DNA of 64,000 nt from Marinomonas algicola (GTDB taxonomy: Bacteria > Pseudomonadota > Gammaproteobacteria > Pseudomonadales > Marinomonadaceae). Below, one piece after another: positions 9,600 to 18,302 of the stretch (position 1 is its first letter; each line of letters begins with the position of its first letter). Both the position numbers and the translations under genes were made by a program. The stretch lies in the NCBI RefSeq assembly GCF_014805825.1, contig NZ_CP061941.1, forward strand, positions 558,001-622,000, in the 5' to 3' direction. A model generated the notes under the pieces. It saw nothing but the letters and a program-made list of their open reading frames with translations, was not told where the DNA came from and ran no database searches.

Positions 9600-10535
9600 T
9601 TAATGTAGCTCTGTACCTGCAGAAAGTTTTGCCAACTGCGCAAACCGGTAACCACTAAAAACACCGTATTGGTTTGCTACAATAGACAATTCTACCGATT
9701 GGTTGTTGGATAACGCCACGATTAGGTTGTTTTCTTGAGACACTCTGATAATGGTGCCCGCTTTTACATTATAAGTGGGTAAGGTGCTGACGTTGGCTTC
9801 AATTAATTGCACTTGTTCTTGACCCATGGTGAAGCGCGCTCCTCCTTGTAGAGTGCATGCTCTCACTTGATTACAGAGTGCCTGAGCGGACAATGTTGCC
9901 CAATTTAACACTAGATCATGTTCCTGTACTTTTGGTGCGCTATAAGTCGGCGTGCCTTCTTGCGGTTGTCTTGAGAAACCGCCTTGCTGTTGCCGTTGAT
10001 TCTCTAAATCGTCAATAAGAACCGGACATTGTTGTAACGTTTTATGGAACAAGGTATTCGGGTTGTCGTACGGTTTTATTTCAAAGGTTGACTGAGCAAT
10101 GATGTCACCTGTATCAAGGGTGTCTTCTAGGTAATGTAGCGTTACGGTGAGTTGCTTTTCGCCATTATAAATATGCCAAAAAATAGGATTAGCACCGCGG
10201 TACTCAGGTAAAGCGCCTGCATGTATATTAATCATTTTGTATTGAAAAAGAGTTGTCAGCGGCATGGGGATTTTCTTCCCGCAACAAAACACGGCACCTA
10301 GGTTGCTTTGCCATGTATCAATGGTCGCCGCGAGAGCCAGCTCGCCTTTTTTAGTCTCTTGAGCAAAGGACAGCGTGTTAATTTGAGCTTGCGCTAAATG
10401 ATATTTAGCCTGAGCTTCTTCTTGAGGCTGATCCCCCATGAATACGACGCCTGCAAGCTTCCCTTGAGAGTGTAAAAAATTGGCCAGTGGAATGATGGAT
10501 AATCCAGATGCAAACAAGGTAATACGTAATGACAT
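9600..10535 (-). CDS. Formyltransferase-fold protein (Fmt/ArnA-like), substrate unknown
   Basis: A 311-residue protein with the N10-formyltetrahydrofolate-dependent formyltransferase fold. The catalytic region reads MINIHAGALPEYRGANPIFW, which gives the Asn and His of the N-H-D triad, and LEDTLDTGDIIAQ gives the Asp. The C-terminal ~100 residues resemble the Fmt_C OB-like domain (LNWATLSAQALCNQVRA, then a beta-rich end). The length fits methionyl-tRNA formyltransferase, but the N-terminus is divergent and the gene sits among tailoring enzymes rather than beside def or rsmB, so formylation of an amino sugar, peptide amine or hydroxy-ornithine-like amine is more likely. It is the last gene of a minus-strand cassette, 12 bp after the methyltransferase. 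Fold confident, substrate not. Confidence 0.82.
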   Translation of the reverse strand: MSLRITLFASGLSIIPLANFLHSQGKLAGVVFMGDQPQEEAQAKYHLAQAQINTLSFAQETKKGELALAATIDTWQSNLGAVFCCGKKIPMPLTTLFQYKMINIHAGALPEYRGANPIFWHIYNGEKQLTVTLHYLEDTLDTGDIIAQSTFEIKPYDNPNTLFHKTLQQCPVLIDDLENQRQQQGGFSRQPQEGTPTYSAPKVQEHDLVLNWATLSAQALCNQVRACTLQGGARFTMGQEQVQLIEANVSTLPTYNVKAGTIIRVSQENNLIVALSNNQSVELSIVANQYGVFSGYRFAQLAKLSAGTELH

Positions 10536-10547
10536 GGCCTTTCTCCT

Positions 10548-11789
10548 TTAGGCTAGCGTGGCAATAAAACCAGGGGCACCTGTCAGTTTATAATAGAACT
10601 TTAATCTGTCGCCACTGTTAACCAAGAGATCGTCTGGTTCGGGGGTTTTAGGCTTGAAGTTGATGCAAATGGAAGTGTCTATTTTAGGGTGGGAAATACC
10701 TGAGTCGTATTCGTTAATGTTCTCTTTATTAAAAATGGTTGCGGTAGCAGAAAGCATAAGGGCTTTTTTGTCTAATCCCTCTGAATGGGGAATTTGCACC
10801 TGTTGACCTTCGAGTAAATTAAAATTCTCTCCAAAGGGGATGGCCTTCATTTTTTTGAGGGTGCTGATGTCTAATGAGAACACCTCCCCTAAGATCACTC
10901 TATTGCTCAACGAGGCGTCTGATAAAAAGTCAGAATGGGCGCGTTCTTGGCCTTCCCATTGGTCGCAGTATTCGTCTTGTCCTGAATTTAAGAAAGCCGT
11001 CACTGTGAGCTTTTCGGGTAATAAAATGGCGTCTTCAGCAAGGTATTTCGCTAAATGATGGGCAAAATGCAAATGACCTTCTCGGCTGAGGCCGTGCTGA
11101 AACGCTTCCATCACTAAAATATCGATTGCATGATCTGGTTGGTAGTCCATTATGTCCATACATAGAATGTCTTGAATGTACTCCTCAATGCCCATTTTAG
11201 ACACTAGGTTTTGCAGTACTTTTATGGCTCCAGGTTGAATGTCAATCAAGGTGATTTTTAGCCTATTCTGGCGTGTGTTGTGTTCATTGTTGTTTGTTGT
11301 ATGGTAATGCGCGATTAAGGGTAAAAGTAATGGGGCAAACGGGCCGCAAGCAGGGTAAACAATGTGCAATGTGTCTTGGTTGTTTTTGCCGTTGGCGAAT
11401 TCAATTGCTTGATGCAAACCATTTACAAAGGCTTTGACTCGATAAATGTCTTTTACGGTATTAATGCAATCTTTTACGGCCATCACTAGCCCTGTGGCAT
11501 TAATGTAAGAGGTTTCGATTTCGGCCTCGGTGAGTTCTGACTCTTGGTAAAGTGCGTGCAGCTCAGTAAACGAATCTGTAAATAAGCTGACCAATTCATC
11601 GTGGGGTAAATGGTCAAATAAGCCTTGTGTTAATGCGCTTAGACTGAGCGCGATCTTGTCGGTACGGATGTCGGCTTTTGGGGTGAGCTGATCTCTAATG
11701 GATTGATTAAGTAATTGCTGTAATTGAGGGTCAATGCTGCTGACCATTGTGCTGGTAAGTTGGGCTTGTGATAACGGGTTTTTATTCAT
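10548..11789 (-). CDS. PRMT-like SAM-dependent methyltransferase family protein (intact copy)
   Basis: A 413-residue protein. Residues ~140-250 form a Rossmann methyltransferase core: LHIVYPACGPFAPLLLPLI replaces the classical GxGxG loop, KITLIDIQPGAI ends in the acidic residue that would bind SAM ribose, and CMDIMDY and DILVMEAFQHG follow as post-motifs. The C-terminal half is beta-rich, like the barrel of protein arginine methyltransferases. The first ~100 residues are helical and unrecognised. It is clearly paralogous to the frameshifted gene at 12549-13596. ATG at 11789 is the only good start. The target is unknown; proteins encoded nearby are candidates. Confidence 0.72.
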   Translation of the reverse strand: MNKNPLSQAQLTSTMVSSIDPQLQQLLNQSIRDQLTPKADIRTDKIALSLSALTQGLFDHLPHDELVSLFTDSFTELHALYQESELTEAEIETSYINATGLVMAVKDCINTVKDIYRVKAFVNGLHQAIEFANGKNNQDTLHIVYPACGPFAPLLLPLIAHYHTTNNNEHNTRQNRLKITLIDIQPGAIKVLQNLVSKMGIEEYIQDILCMDIMDYQPDHAIDILVMEAFQHGLSREGHLHFAHHLAKYLAEDAILLPEKLTVTAFLNSGQDEYCDQWEGQERAHSDFLSDASLSNRVILGEVFSLDISTLKKMKAIPFGENFNLLEGQQVQIPHSEGLDKKALMLSATATIFNKENINEYDSGISHPKIDTSICINFKPKTPEPDDLLVNSGDRLKFYYKLTGAPGFIATLA

Positions 11790-12227
11790 GATTTGAATCC
11801 ATTTAGCGTGCTTAATAGAATAAAATAAAAAGATTAGACAGTATTAATCTGAGGTTACCGTATAAATTTACAATTGGGAACTGAAACTAGTTGTTAATTA
11901 AAAAGAGAATTAATTTTAAATTCAATGCTAATTTATTTAATAATTTATTTTAAATAGAGATCGAATGTTAAGCGATTTCTTATTTATATGATCGTGGTTT
12001 GTATGATTTTTAAATAGATGGTATGAATGGATGGAACAATATTATGTGGAGCCAGTATTAATACTTTTAGGGAAAAGGCTATCAAGTATCATATTGATTT
12101 TCTTTGATTAAAAGAATCACTTTCTTCTCTGACATTAAGCCTATGGGGAGAGAAACTATTTAATGGAGTCTTACTGATTGATATAGATAATTTTTGTTTC
12201 TGGGGTGGGTTGAAGTAGCCTCTATCC
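11790..12227. other. 438-bp AT-rich non-coding gap inside the tailoring cassette
   Basis: No open frame with a ribosome-binding site and no clear hairpin terminator is visible. Base composition is much more AT-rich than the flanking genes. It probably holds a separate promoter for the 10548-11789 and 9600-10535 pair, but I cannot point to a convincing -35/-10. Confidence 0.5.
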
Positions 12228-12482
12228 TTAGAAACCATTCGCTTCCCAACATTGCCATTGCTCTTGGGTCAATACCGAGTCGATCGGTCCCTCTATTTGC
12301 GTGTTCGCATTAATGCAGTGATGAACGCATTTCTCAAGTGTATCGCGTTGTTCCTCTGAAATAGTGCCTTGGTTTTGCTGGAGAATGTAGTCCGTAAAGT
12401 CTTTTTCTGTTGCGCTTGAGTACAGGGCTTGCATCGTTGGTTCTAATCCAAGTTGTAGGATATCAAAGCACTTTAAACTCAA
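12228..12482 (-). CDS. Small protein of unknown function, TTG start
   Basis: An 84-residue frame beginning at a TTG (12482) with GAGG eight bases upstream; no ATG or GTG lies between it and the preceding stop. It is acidic and Gln-rich, with four Cys including a CVHHC cluster and two Trp near the C-terminus. The frame is the same as that of the upstream methyltransferase: the TAG at 12549-12551 and the TTG are exactly 23 codons apart with no further stop, so readthrough would extend the enzyme. I do not recognise the family. It could be a substrate or helper peptide for the neighbouring enzymes, or a remnant of a longer C-terminal domain. Confidence 0.5.
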   Translation of the reverse strand: MSLKCFDILQLGLEPTMQALYSSATEKDFTDYILQQNQGTISEEQRDTLEKCVHHCINANTQIEGPIDSVLTQEQWQCWEANGF

Positions 12483-12548
12483 TGCCCATTCCTCTTTTTT
12501 GGCTTGCGTAGCCTTTTTGTGTCCTCTTTTATCTGATTGTACCCGGTG

Positions 12549-13596
12549 CTAGAGTCTTTTTAGATAGGGTAGTGCTAAGGCATTAGTATCCAAGTGGTCA
12601 GGTAAAAGACTGTTTTCTTTTATGTGATTTTTGTGTTTTGGGTAATCAAATGAAAAACATGGAAAATCGGTAAAATGGTAGGTTGCGGTCAAGGTAGCAT
12701 TGGGTTCTGGATCGGCATTGGCCATGGTGAGCGGCAAATTTAGTGAACATTGGTTGTCGGTGAGCCAATGTTCGCCATAGGCTTGAATGTGCGTTGTGTG
12801 GCGTAAATCGGCTGAATGCCCTTCATAAAACGGAATAGTAAAGGACGATTTAATATGGGGGACCTCTTGTTGACTCAGTGCTTTCGCGGTGTCTCTTGAG
12901 AGAGTAAAGACGTTGCCAATATGGTGTGGTTGAGCGTCTTTACTGTTGGGGATTAACCAAGTGTCTAACACAACTTGTTGTGGCACAAGGCATCCGGTGT
13001 CTTTTAGTGCGGGAATAAGGTGCCTAAAAATGGATACTTGAGGTTCATTCATCAGCATTGCCATCATGGTTTCAGAGACTACGATGTCGTATTCTTTTAT
13101 GGGCACGTCCCATTTCAAAATATCCGTACATTGAATTGTTTTGATGTAATCTGATACGTCTAATGCTTGAATAATAAGGTCTAATCTATCAAGCGATTCT
13201 TGGTGGATGTCCAATAAGGTGATTTGCAGCTCTTGGGGTTGAAAATCGATGCAGTAACGGCAGAACCAGCAGTCCGAACGGGCCGGTTCCGCCATAGAGT
13301 AAGTTGACTTTTTGGTGTTGGGCTAACTGATCTTCAATGGCTTGATGAACGCCTCTTATGAAGACCTGTGTGCGTAAGAACTCCTCTGCACATTGTGCGG
13401 CGGTGGTCATGGAAACGGCTTTACCTTTTGGTGTTCTGGTGGCATTTTCATCGACAAAAAAATCAGGGTGCAGATCAATTTTTGTGGCATCGCAAAAGTA
13501 GGAGACAAGGTGATCGACACATGGTTTATTTGCATTCAACGCTTGATGGCTGGATTGTATTATTTGATCTATAAGGTGATTCACGGCCTGTTTCAT
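12549..13596 (-). pseudogene. PRMT-like methyltransferase, disrupted by a +1 frameshift
   Basis: The ATG at 13596 opens a frame whose family similarity ends after FGLLVLPLLHRF; similarity resumes in the next frame at PQELQITLLDIHQ and runs to the TAG at 12549. The total span of 1048 bp is one base more than a multiple of three, so a single inserted base explains it, most simply in GGGG at 13235-13238 or AAAA at 13242-13245 (plus strand). Restored, it would encode about 348 residues that align along their length with the 413-residue neighbour (LLYGGTGPFG for VYPACGPFA, LLDIH for LIDIQ). Coding quality on both sides is good, so decay is recent, or this is a sequencing error or a programmed shift. 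The start overlaps the upstream oxygenase gene by ATGA, so the two are translationally coupled. Confidence 0.75.
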
Positions 13597-14321
13597 GTGT
13601 TTTTTGTCCTTTTATTTTGTTGCCATTTTGTTTGTAGACTCTGAGCCATTTCGTTAGCGGTTGGCGTGTTGAGATGGATGAGTTGGTCTATGATTTGCCA
13701 TACATTATCATCGTTTATTCCCGCCGATCCATAGGGGTGATCGATTGCTGTCGTTTCATACCCCGAGTTAAAAAATAACGTTTTCAGCCAGTTGTTGACC
13801 ATGCAGTCAATGACTAAATGCACTCTGTCGATGGGGCTGTTGTTTTCCACCTGATGGAAGTAATTCGCGTTCATATACCAGCATTCACCAACGGCAAAGT
13901 GAATGGGATGATCGTTTATGTGGAAGGTCACCTGCTGATGCGTTTGGATGGGAATGTGCAGTCGTGCGCAACCGTCTTCAAAGCTGAGGCTGTTATCGTT
14001 ATGACGGCGTATCTTTCCTCCCGCTTTTAATCGCATTAATCGGGCTGAAACCAGTGTGCAGTTTAGGCTTGTTAATATCTCTTGAAAATAATCGCATTGC
14101 TCTAAATACGCTGTGTTCTGATAACGTTCTGGGTCGCTCTCCACCACGGCGCCATTATCGAGGCCGCCATCAACAGACCGTAAGGGCAGCACATTCCATT
14201 CTCCGTTGTGAACGCTGTTATTCACATGATCAAGCCAAGGCCTCTCCAAAATAGTATTGAGGTCGGCGGTCAATCTTTGTTGATCAAACATTAAGGGTAA
14301 TTTGTGAAAAGCGTCAGTCAT
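13593..14321 (-). CDS. Aspartyl/asparaginyl beta-hydroxylase-like 2OG-Fe(II) oxygenase
   Basis: A 242-residue protein with the Asp/Asn beta-hydroxylase double-stranded beta-helix. Iron ligands appear intact: H and D in IRRHNDN (about residue 116) and the distal H in NANYFHQVENN; the R of DRVHLVID would bind 2-oxoglutarate. Family members hydroxylate Asp, Asn, Pro or free amino acids or lipid-bound acyl groups. It is the first gene of a minus-strand unit, overlapping the frameshifted methyltransferase by four bases (ATGA), so a joint pathway is likely. Upstream are 200 bp to the end of mrcA. The substrate is not evident from sequence. Confidence 0.85.
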   Translation of the reverse strand: MTDAFHKLPLMFDQQRLTADLNTILERPWLDHVNNSVHNGEWNVLPLRSVDGGLDNGAVVESDPERYQNTAYLEQCDYFQEILTSLNCTLVSARLMRLKAGGKIRRHNDNSLSFEDGCARLHIPIQTHQQVTFHINDHPIHFAVGECWYMNANYFHQVENNSPIDRVHLVIDCMVNNWLKTLFFNSGYETTAIDHPYGSAGINDDNVWQIIDQLIHLNTPTANEMAQSLQTKWQQNKRTKNT

Positions 14322-14523
14322 AAAATGCGTCTCAGTAAAATACAGGTCTGTGTGTTGGCTGAGTGTTATATGAGCAATTGATAAAAAGGAATAAAGTGAG
14401 TCTAGGAACGTGGTGTAAAAGAGGCTTCTTGTTGCGTTAACCGACTTTTCCTTAATCGCTCAGCGTAATAATATAGTTGAGAAATTAAGGGAAAGACACG
14501 GCTTATTCGTTTTTTGGTAAAGC

Positions 14524-17046
14524 TTAGAACAAATCCTCTAGTACGGTATCTTGATGCTTGTTTGAGGTGTTTGCTCCATTTTTGTCATCCGATGTGGGTG
14601 ACGGTGAGGTTCGAAAAGCAGGAACATTTTGTTTTCTGAATATTTCAAAGATGGCGTTCTTCTGGCCGGGCAGGGCTCTTTCTCCGGTCGTTGGGTCGAT
14701 ACGCACTGTGATTAAGCTCGAAGGCTTCTTGATATAAGAGGGTTGAGTGCCATCGAGTGCCACTCTCATATAATCAATCCAGGTAGGAAGTGAAACTGAA
14801 CCGCCCCATTCTCCGCGCCCGAGTTCACTGGAGTTGTCAAAACCACTCCACACAGTTGTTACCGTGTCACCATTAAAACCAGAAAACCAAGCGTCACGAC
14901 CATCATTTGTGGTACCCGTTTTACCGGCAATGTCATCACGCTTCAGAACCCGAGCTCTACGTCCCGTACCGTATTTAATAACATCGCGCATCATGTCGTA
15001 AATGATGTAGTTTACTTCAGGGTCAATCACTAAAGGCGCTATGGGTAAGATTTTGTCACCATCGGCTGATTCAAATACGCCCATCTGGCGGTTGTCTACC
15101 TGATGTTGACTTTTGTCTGCTTGAGCGTTGGCTTCTTGTGCGTTGCTTTCTTGAGATTGTTCGCTGGCTAATAGGTCGTCTATACTGACTTCTACTAGTG
15201 TGCAATCCGTACAAACGGTCGTTGGCTTGGCTTGGTATAGCTCTTCGCCTTCTCGACCTTCTACTCGATCAATTAAGTAAGGTTCTATTTGATAGCCTCC
15301 GTTTGATAAGACGGCATAGCCTTTGGCAATTTGCATCGGAGAAACGTTAGCACTGCCAAGAGACAATGAGAGGTTATTTGGCAGTTCATTTGGGTCAAAG
15401 CCAAACCGCTTTAAAAACGTTAACGTTGGTCTAACTCCCATTTCATCTAACAGGCGAACTGAGACAATGTTTTGTGAACGATAAAGCGCTTGTCGCAACC
15501 GTGTTGGGCCATAAAACTTGCCTCCGTCGTTGGTCGGTCTCCATGCGGTAGCCAGGTTTGGATCATTAAAGACAACAGGGGCGTCATTTATGATACTGGC
15601 CGCACTGTAGCCTTGGGTCAGTGCACTGGTATAGATGAAAGGTTTAAAGCTAGAACCAGGTTGACGTTTTGATTGGGTAACGCGGTTGAATTTATTCTGG
15701 AAAAAGTTCAGCCCACCGACCAAAGCTTCAATTTGCCCGTTGTGTGAGTTTAAAGATACCAACGCACTTTGAACCTCTGGAATTTGCGACAGTTTCCATG
15801 TCAGTTCGGGGTCGGGTTTAACATAAAGGATATCGCCTTCGACGACTATGTCATTGGCTTTCTTGGGTGCGCTTCCACGGCGACTGTGATCAATATAAGG
15901 TCTTGCCCAGCTTAACGCTTCCCAAGGTAGCGTGTGCCTTTCTCCAGAAGGTAGGCGAATTAAGGCGGACTGATCTTCAAGTTTTAACACAAGCGCTGGA
16001 GTCCATTGGCCAACAGTGGGAATATCTGATAGGGCATCCAGCTGTTCTTCTTGAGTGGCATCAATGAGATCTGTTCTGGTGACGACAGCACCTCTGTAGC
16101 CGTGCCTTTCATCGTATTCTGCGAGGCCATTTTCTATGGCTTTATTGGCGGCAATTTGTTTACGTGAGTCGATTGTTGTATAAACCGAAAGACCCGCTTC
16201 ATAAAGCGCATCACCAAAGGTTTTATATAGGTCAGAGCGCACCATTTCCGCTACGTAGTTGGCTTCGATGTCTGAGCGAATGCCATAATTGAGGGCGGTA
16301 ATAGGGGATTCAACGGCCTCCTGATAGCTGTCTTTATCGATTTTTCCAAGCGTCAACATGCGTTGTAGAATCCAGTTTCGGCGAATCAATGCTCTGGATG
16401 GGTTGGCAATCGGGTTATAGCGAGAGGGGGCCTTTGGTAGCCCTGCTATCATGGCCAATTGCGCTAGGTTTAACTCGTCTAAGCGTTTGTCGTAATACAC
16501 TTGCGCCGCCGCTTGGAAACCGTAGGCCCGTTTCCCTAGGTAAATCTTATTCATATAAAGCTCAAGTATTTCTTGTTTGCTGAGCTCTTGTTCCATTTTT
16601 AAAGAGATGAATATTTCGGTAAATTTACGGGTAAAAGTCTGCTCAAACGATAAAAAGTAATTGCGGGCAACCTGCATGGTAATAGTACTGCCGCCGCCTT
16701 GTTTTTCCCCGGTGGTTATGAGTTGAAGAACGGCTCGACCTAAACCAAACACATCCACCCCTGGATGATGATAAAAATTTGTGTCTTCGGCCGATAGAAT
16801 GGCCGCTTCAAGCAAGGGAGGGATTTCATCATAGGAAATTGGTGTGCGACGTTTTTCGCCAAACTCTCCAATTAATTTATGATCGGCCGTGTAAATTCTC
16901 AGGGGAACTTGCAGTTCAATCTCTCTGAGTTCTTCTACCGTTGGAATTTTATCTTTAACGCTTTGGTAAATACCGTATGTGATGGCGGCGGCGGATAACG
17001 CGCCTAGCAATCCAAGAATAAACAGTATTTTAATGGTCTTTAGCAT
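14524..17046 (-). CDS. mrcA: Penicillin-binding protein 1A, bifunctional transglycosylase/transpeptidase
   Basis: At 840 residues it has the usual length for class A PBPs. A short cytoplasmic tail and one TM helix (about residues 6-27) precede a GT51 glycosyltransferase domain with catalytic Glu87 in EDTNFYHHPGVD, then GGSTITMQVARN and LELYMNKIYLG. An OB-like insert links to the transpeptidase domain, which has SxxK in PGSSFKPF, SQN in RSQNIVS and KTGTTNDGRDAWF. It polymerises and cross-links peptidoglycan in the periplasm. Divergent placement from the hof-type operon with aroKB and damX beyond is the same order as in E. coli. The last ~30 residues are a low-complexity Ser/Asn tail. Confidence 0.97.
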   Translation of the reverse strand: MLKTIKILFILGLLGALSAAAITYGIYQSVKDKIPTVEELREIELQVPLRIYTADHKLIGEFGEKRRTPISYDEIPPLLEAAILSAEDTNFYHHPGVDVFGLGRAVLQLITTGEKQGGGSTITMQVARNYFLSFEQTFTRKFTEIFISLKMEQELSKQEILELYMNKIYLGKRAYGFQAAAQVYYDKRLDELNLAQLAMIAGLPKAPSRYNPIANPSRALIRRNWILQRMLTLGKIDKDSYQEAVESPITALNYGIRSDIEANYVAEMVRSDLYKTFGDALYEAGLSVYTTIDSRKQIAANKAIENGLAEYDERHGYRGAVVTRTDLIDATQEEQLDALSDIPTVGQWTPALVLKLEDQSALIRLPSGERHTLPWEALSWARPYIDHSRRGSAPKKANDIVVEGDILYVKPDPELTWKLSQIPEVQSALVSLNSHNGQIEALVGGLNFFQNKFNRVTQSKRQPGSSFKPFIYTSALTQGYSAASIINDAPVVFNDPNLATAWRPTNDGGKFYGPTRLRQALYRSQNIVSVRLLDEMGVRPTLTFLKRFGFDPNELPNNLSLSLGSANVSPMQIAKGYAVLSNGGYQIEPYLIDRVEGREGEELYQAKPTTVCTDCTLVEVSIDDLLASEQSQESNAQEANAQADKSQHQVDNRQMGVFESADGDKILPIAPLVIDPEVNYIIYDMMRDVIKYGTGRRARVLKRDDIAGKTGTTNDGRDAWFSGFNGDTVTTVWSGFDNSSELGRGEWGGSVSLPTWIDYMRVALDGTQPSYIKKPSSLITVRIDPTTGERALPGQKNAIFEIFRKQNVPAFRTSPSPTSDDKNGANTSNKHQDTVLEDLF

Positions 17047-17225
17047 ATCAGTTCGACTACAGGTAAAAATGAAAGCGCTATTATAGCGAATTCTTGCTTG
17101 TTAAGGTGCTTAACTTTTCGTCAATTCATGTTATCTTTTTGTAATGTCGAATTAACCGTCGTATAAACTAGATGAATTCGGTATAGACGTTGTATAAAAC
17201 AGTGTTAATAGCTCAAGGATGAACT

Positions 17226-18302
17226 ATGAAACTTTCGCCTTCTCATGGACTTTTGATCTTGTCAGAGTCAGGTTTTCGCTTACTGACGTATAAACAAGTG
17301 AAACAATCAGGTTCTATTTTATTCAGTAATATGGGGGATAACGAACCAAATCAAAGTGCCTTACTAAGTGACGAAATGAGACAGCGGTCTTTTATAGACA
17401 GTGTCGTGGCGTTGGAAAAAAACTGGCCAGAACGCTATCGTTTAGACGGTCGAAAAATTAAAAAATGCGCTCTTCTCATCCCTGTTCATTGGCTTGTTCA
17501 TGTTAGAGAAAATCTACCTAAGATAGGCAGTAATTACTTACTTTCATTGGCAAGTTTGTCTTTGGTGTCTGAAAAAATCCGATTGGCTCCTGAGAAACTG
17601 TATTATGGCTATAAAGCGGTAGACTCCGACGAGGAGGATCTCTTTGATATTTACGGCTGCGCTATGGAGTGGATAACCAGAGTGGCCGATATTTGTGATC
17701 AAATCGAATTAGTGAGTGTTTACTTATATGATGTAAATGCGGTTTATTCAGAAAAGTCACTCGATACCTTGTTGGAAATTGAAGCGTATAAACCATTGAA
17801 ATGGCAGCAGCAGAAGCAGTTTCAATTAGCGAAACAGTGCATGAGTGCGAGTCTTGTCTTGGCCTTGATTGGCTCTGTTTCCTTGTATTTTCTTAATCAA
17901 CAACAAGCGGCGGCTGTACGTGTGGTTGAGAACGCTAGGTCACAATTCCAAACGTTGGCTCCTCCTCCGAGTACCTTGGTTGGTTTTAGGGATTTGCGGG
18001 CGGCGTTGTTGGCTATTCCATTACATATAAAGGTAACGACCTTTGAATTTGATCAACAGCAAATGCTTTTAACTGTCTCTGGTGGGAATGACAGACTAAA
18101 GGATTTGCTTATTGAATGGCAAAAAAAATGGCCTAAGGTTGAGTGGCGTATGCGTTATTTACCAGACTTAGGCACGCTTAAAAAAGATAAAATGCGTCAA
18201 TACAATAATAACCAAGCACAGGAGGTGCAGCATGCCATTATTACGGGCAAGGTTACAGGGAAAGCTATCGGGAAAGAGACAGGCAAACAAGCGTCTTTAT
18301 AG
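17226..18302 (+). CDS. Fused HofM/HofN-like (PilM/PilN-like) DNA-uptake protein
   Basis: A 358-residue protein; AAGGA precedes the ATG. Residues 1-180 look like a reduced PilM/HofM actin-fold domain (CALLIPVHWLVHVRENLP, then the EKLYYGYK region). A single TM helix at 207-223 and a coiled-coil/ferredoxin-like end (IKVTTFEFDQQQMLLTVSGG) match PilN/HofN. Normally these are two genes, so this is a fusion. The position (divergent from mrcA, followed by a HofO/P-like gene, a secretin and aroK) fits the hofMNOPQ / comABCDE locus for type IV pilus-like DNA uptake. Its last ~25 residues are Gly/Lys-rich and lie inside the overlap with the next gene. Identification rests mainly on context and topology. 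Confidence 0.7.
   Translation: MKLSPSHGLLILSESGFRLLTYKQVKQSGSILFSNMGDNEPNQSALLSDEMRQRSFIDSVVALEKNWPERYRLDGRKIKKCALLIPVHWLVHVRENLPKIGSNYLLSLASLSLVSEKIRLAPEKLYYGYKAVDSDEEDLFDIYGCAMEWITRVADICDQIELVSVYLYDVNAVYSEKSLDTLLEIEAYKPLKWQQQKQFQLAKQCMSASLVLALIGSVSLYFLNQQQAAAVRVVENARSQFQTLAPPPSTLVGFRDLRAALLAIPLHIKVTTFEFDQQQMLLTVSGGNDRLKDLLIEWQKKWPKVEWRMRYLPDLGTLKKDKMRQYNNNQAQEVQHAIITGKVTGKAIGKETGKQASL

Noticed and set aside
9600..10535. Methionyl-tRNA formyltransferase (fmt)
   Set aside because: The fold and triad fit, but the N-terminus is divergent and the neighbours are not def/rsmB; I left the substrate open.
13368..13644. Plus-strand open frames of 68-83 codons opposite the methyltransferase/oxygenase
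   Set aside because: No ribosome-binding site and opposite to better supported genes; the minus strand has homology along the whole length.
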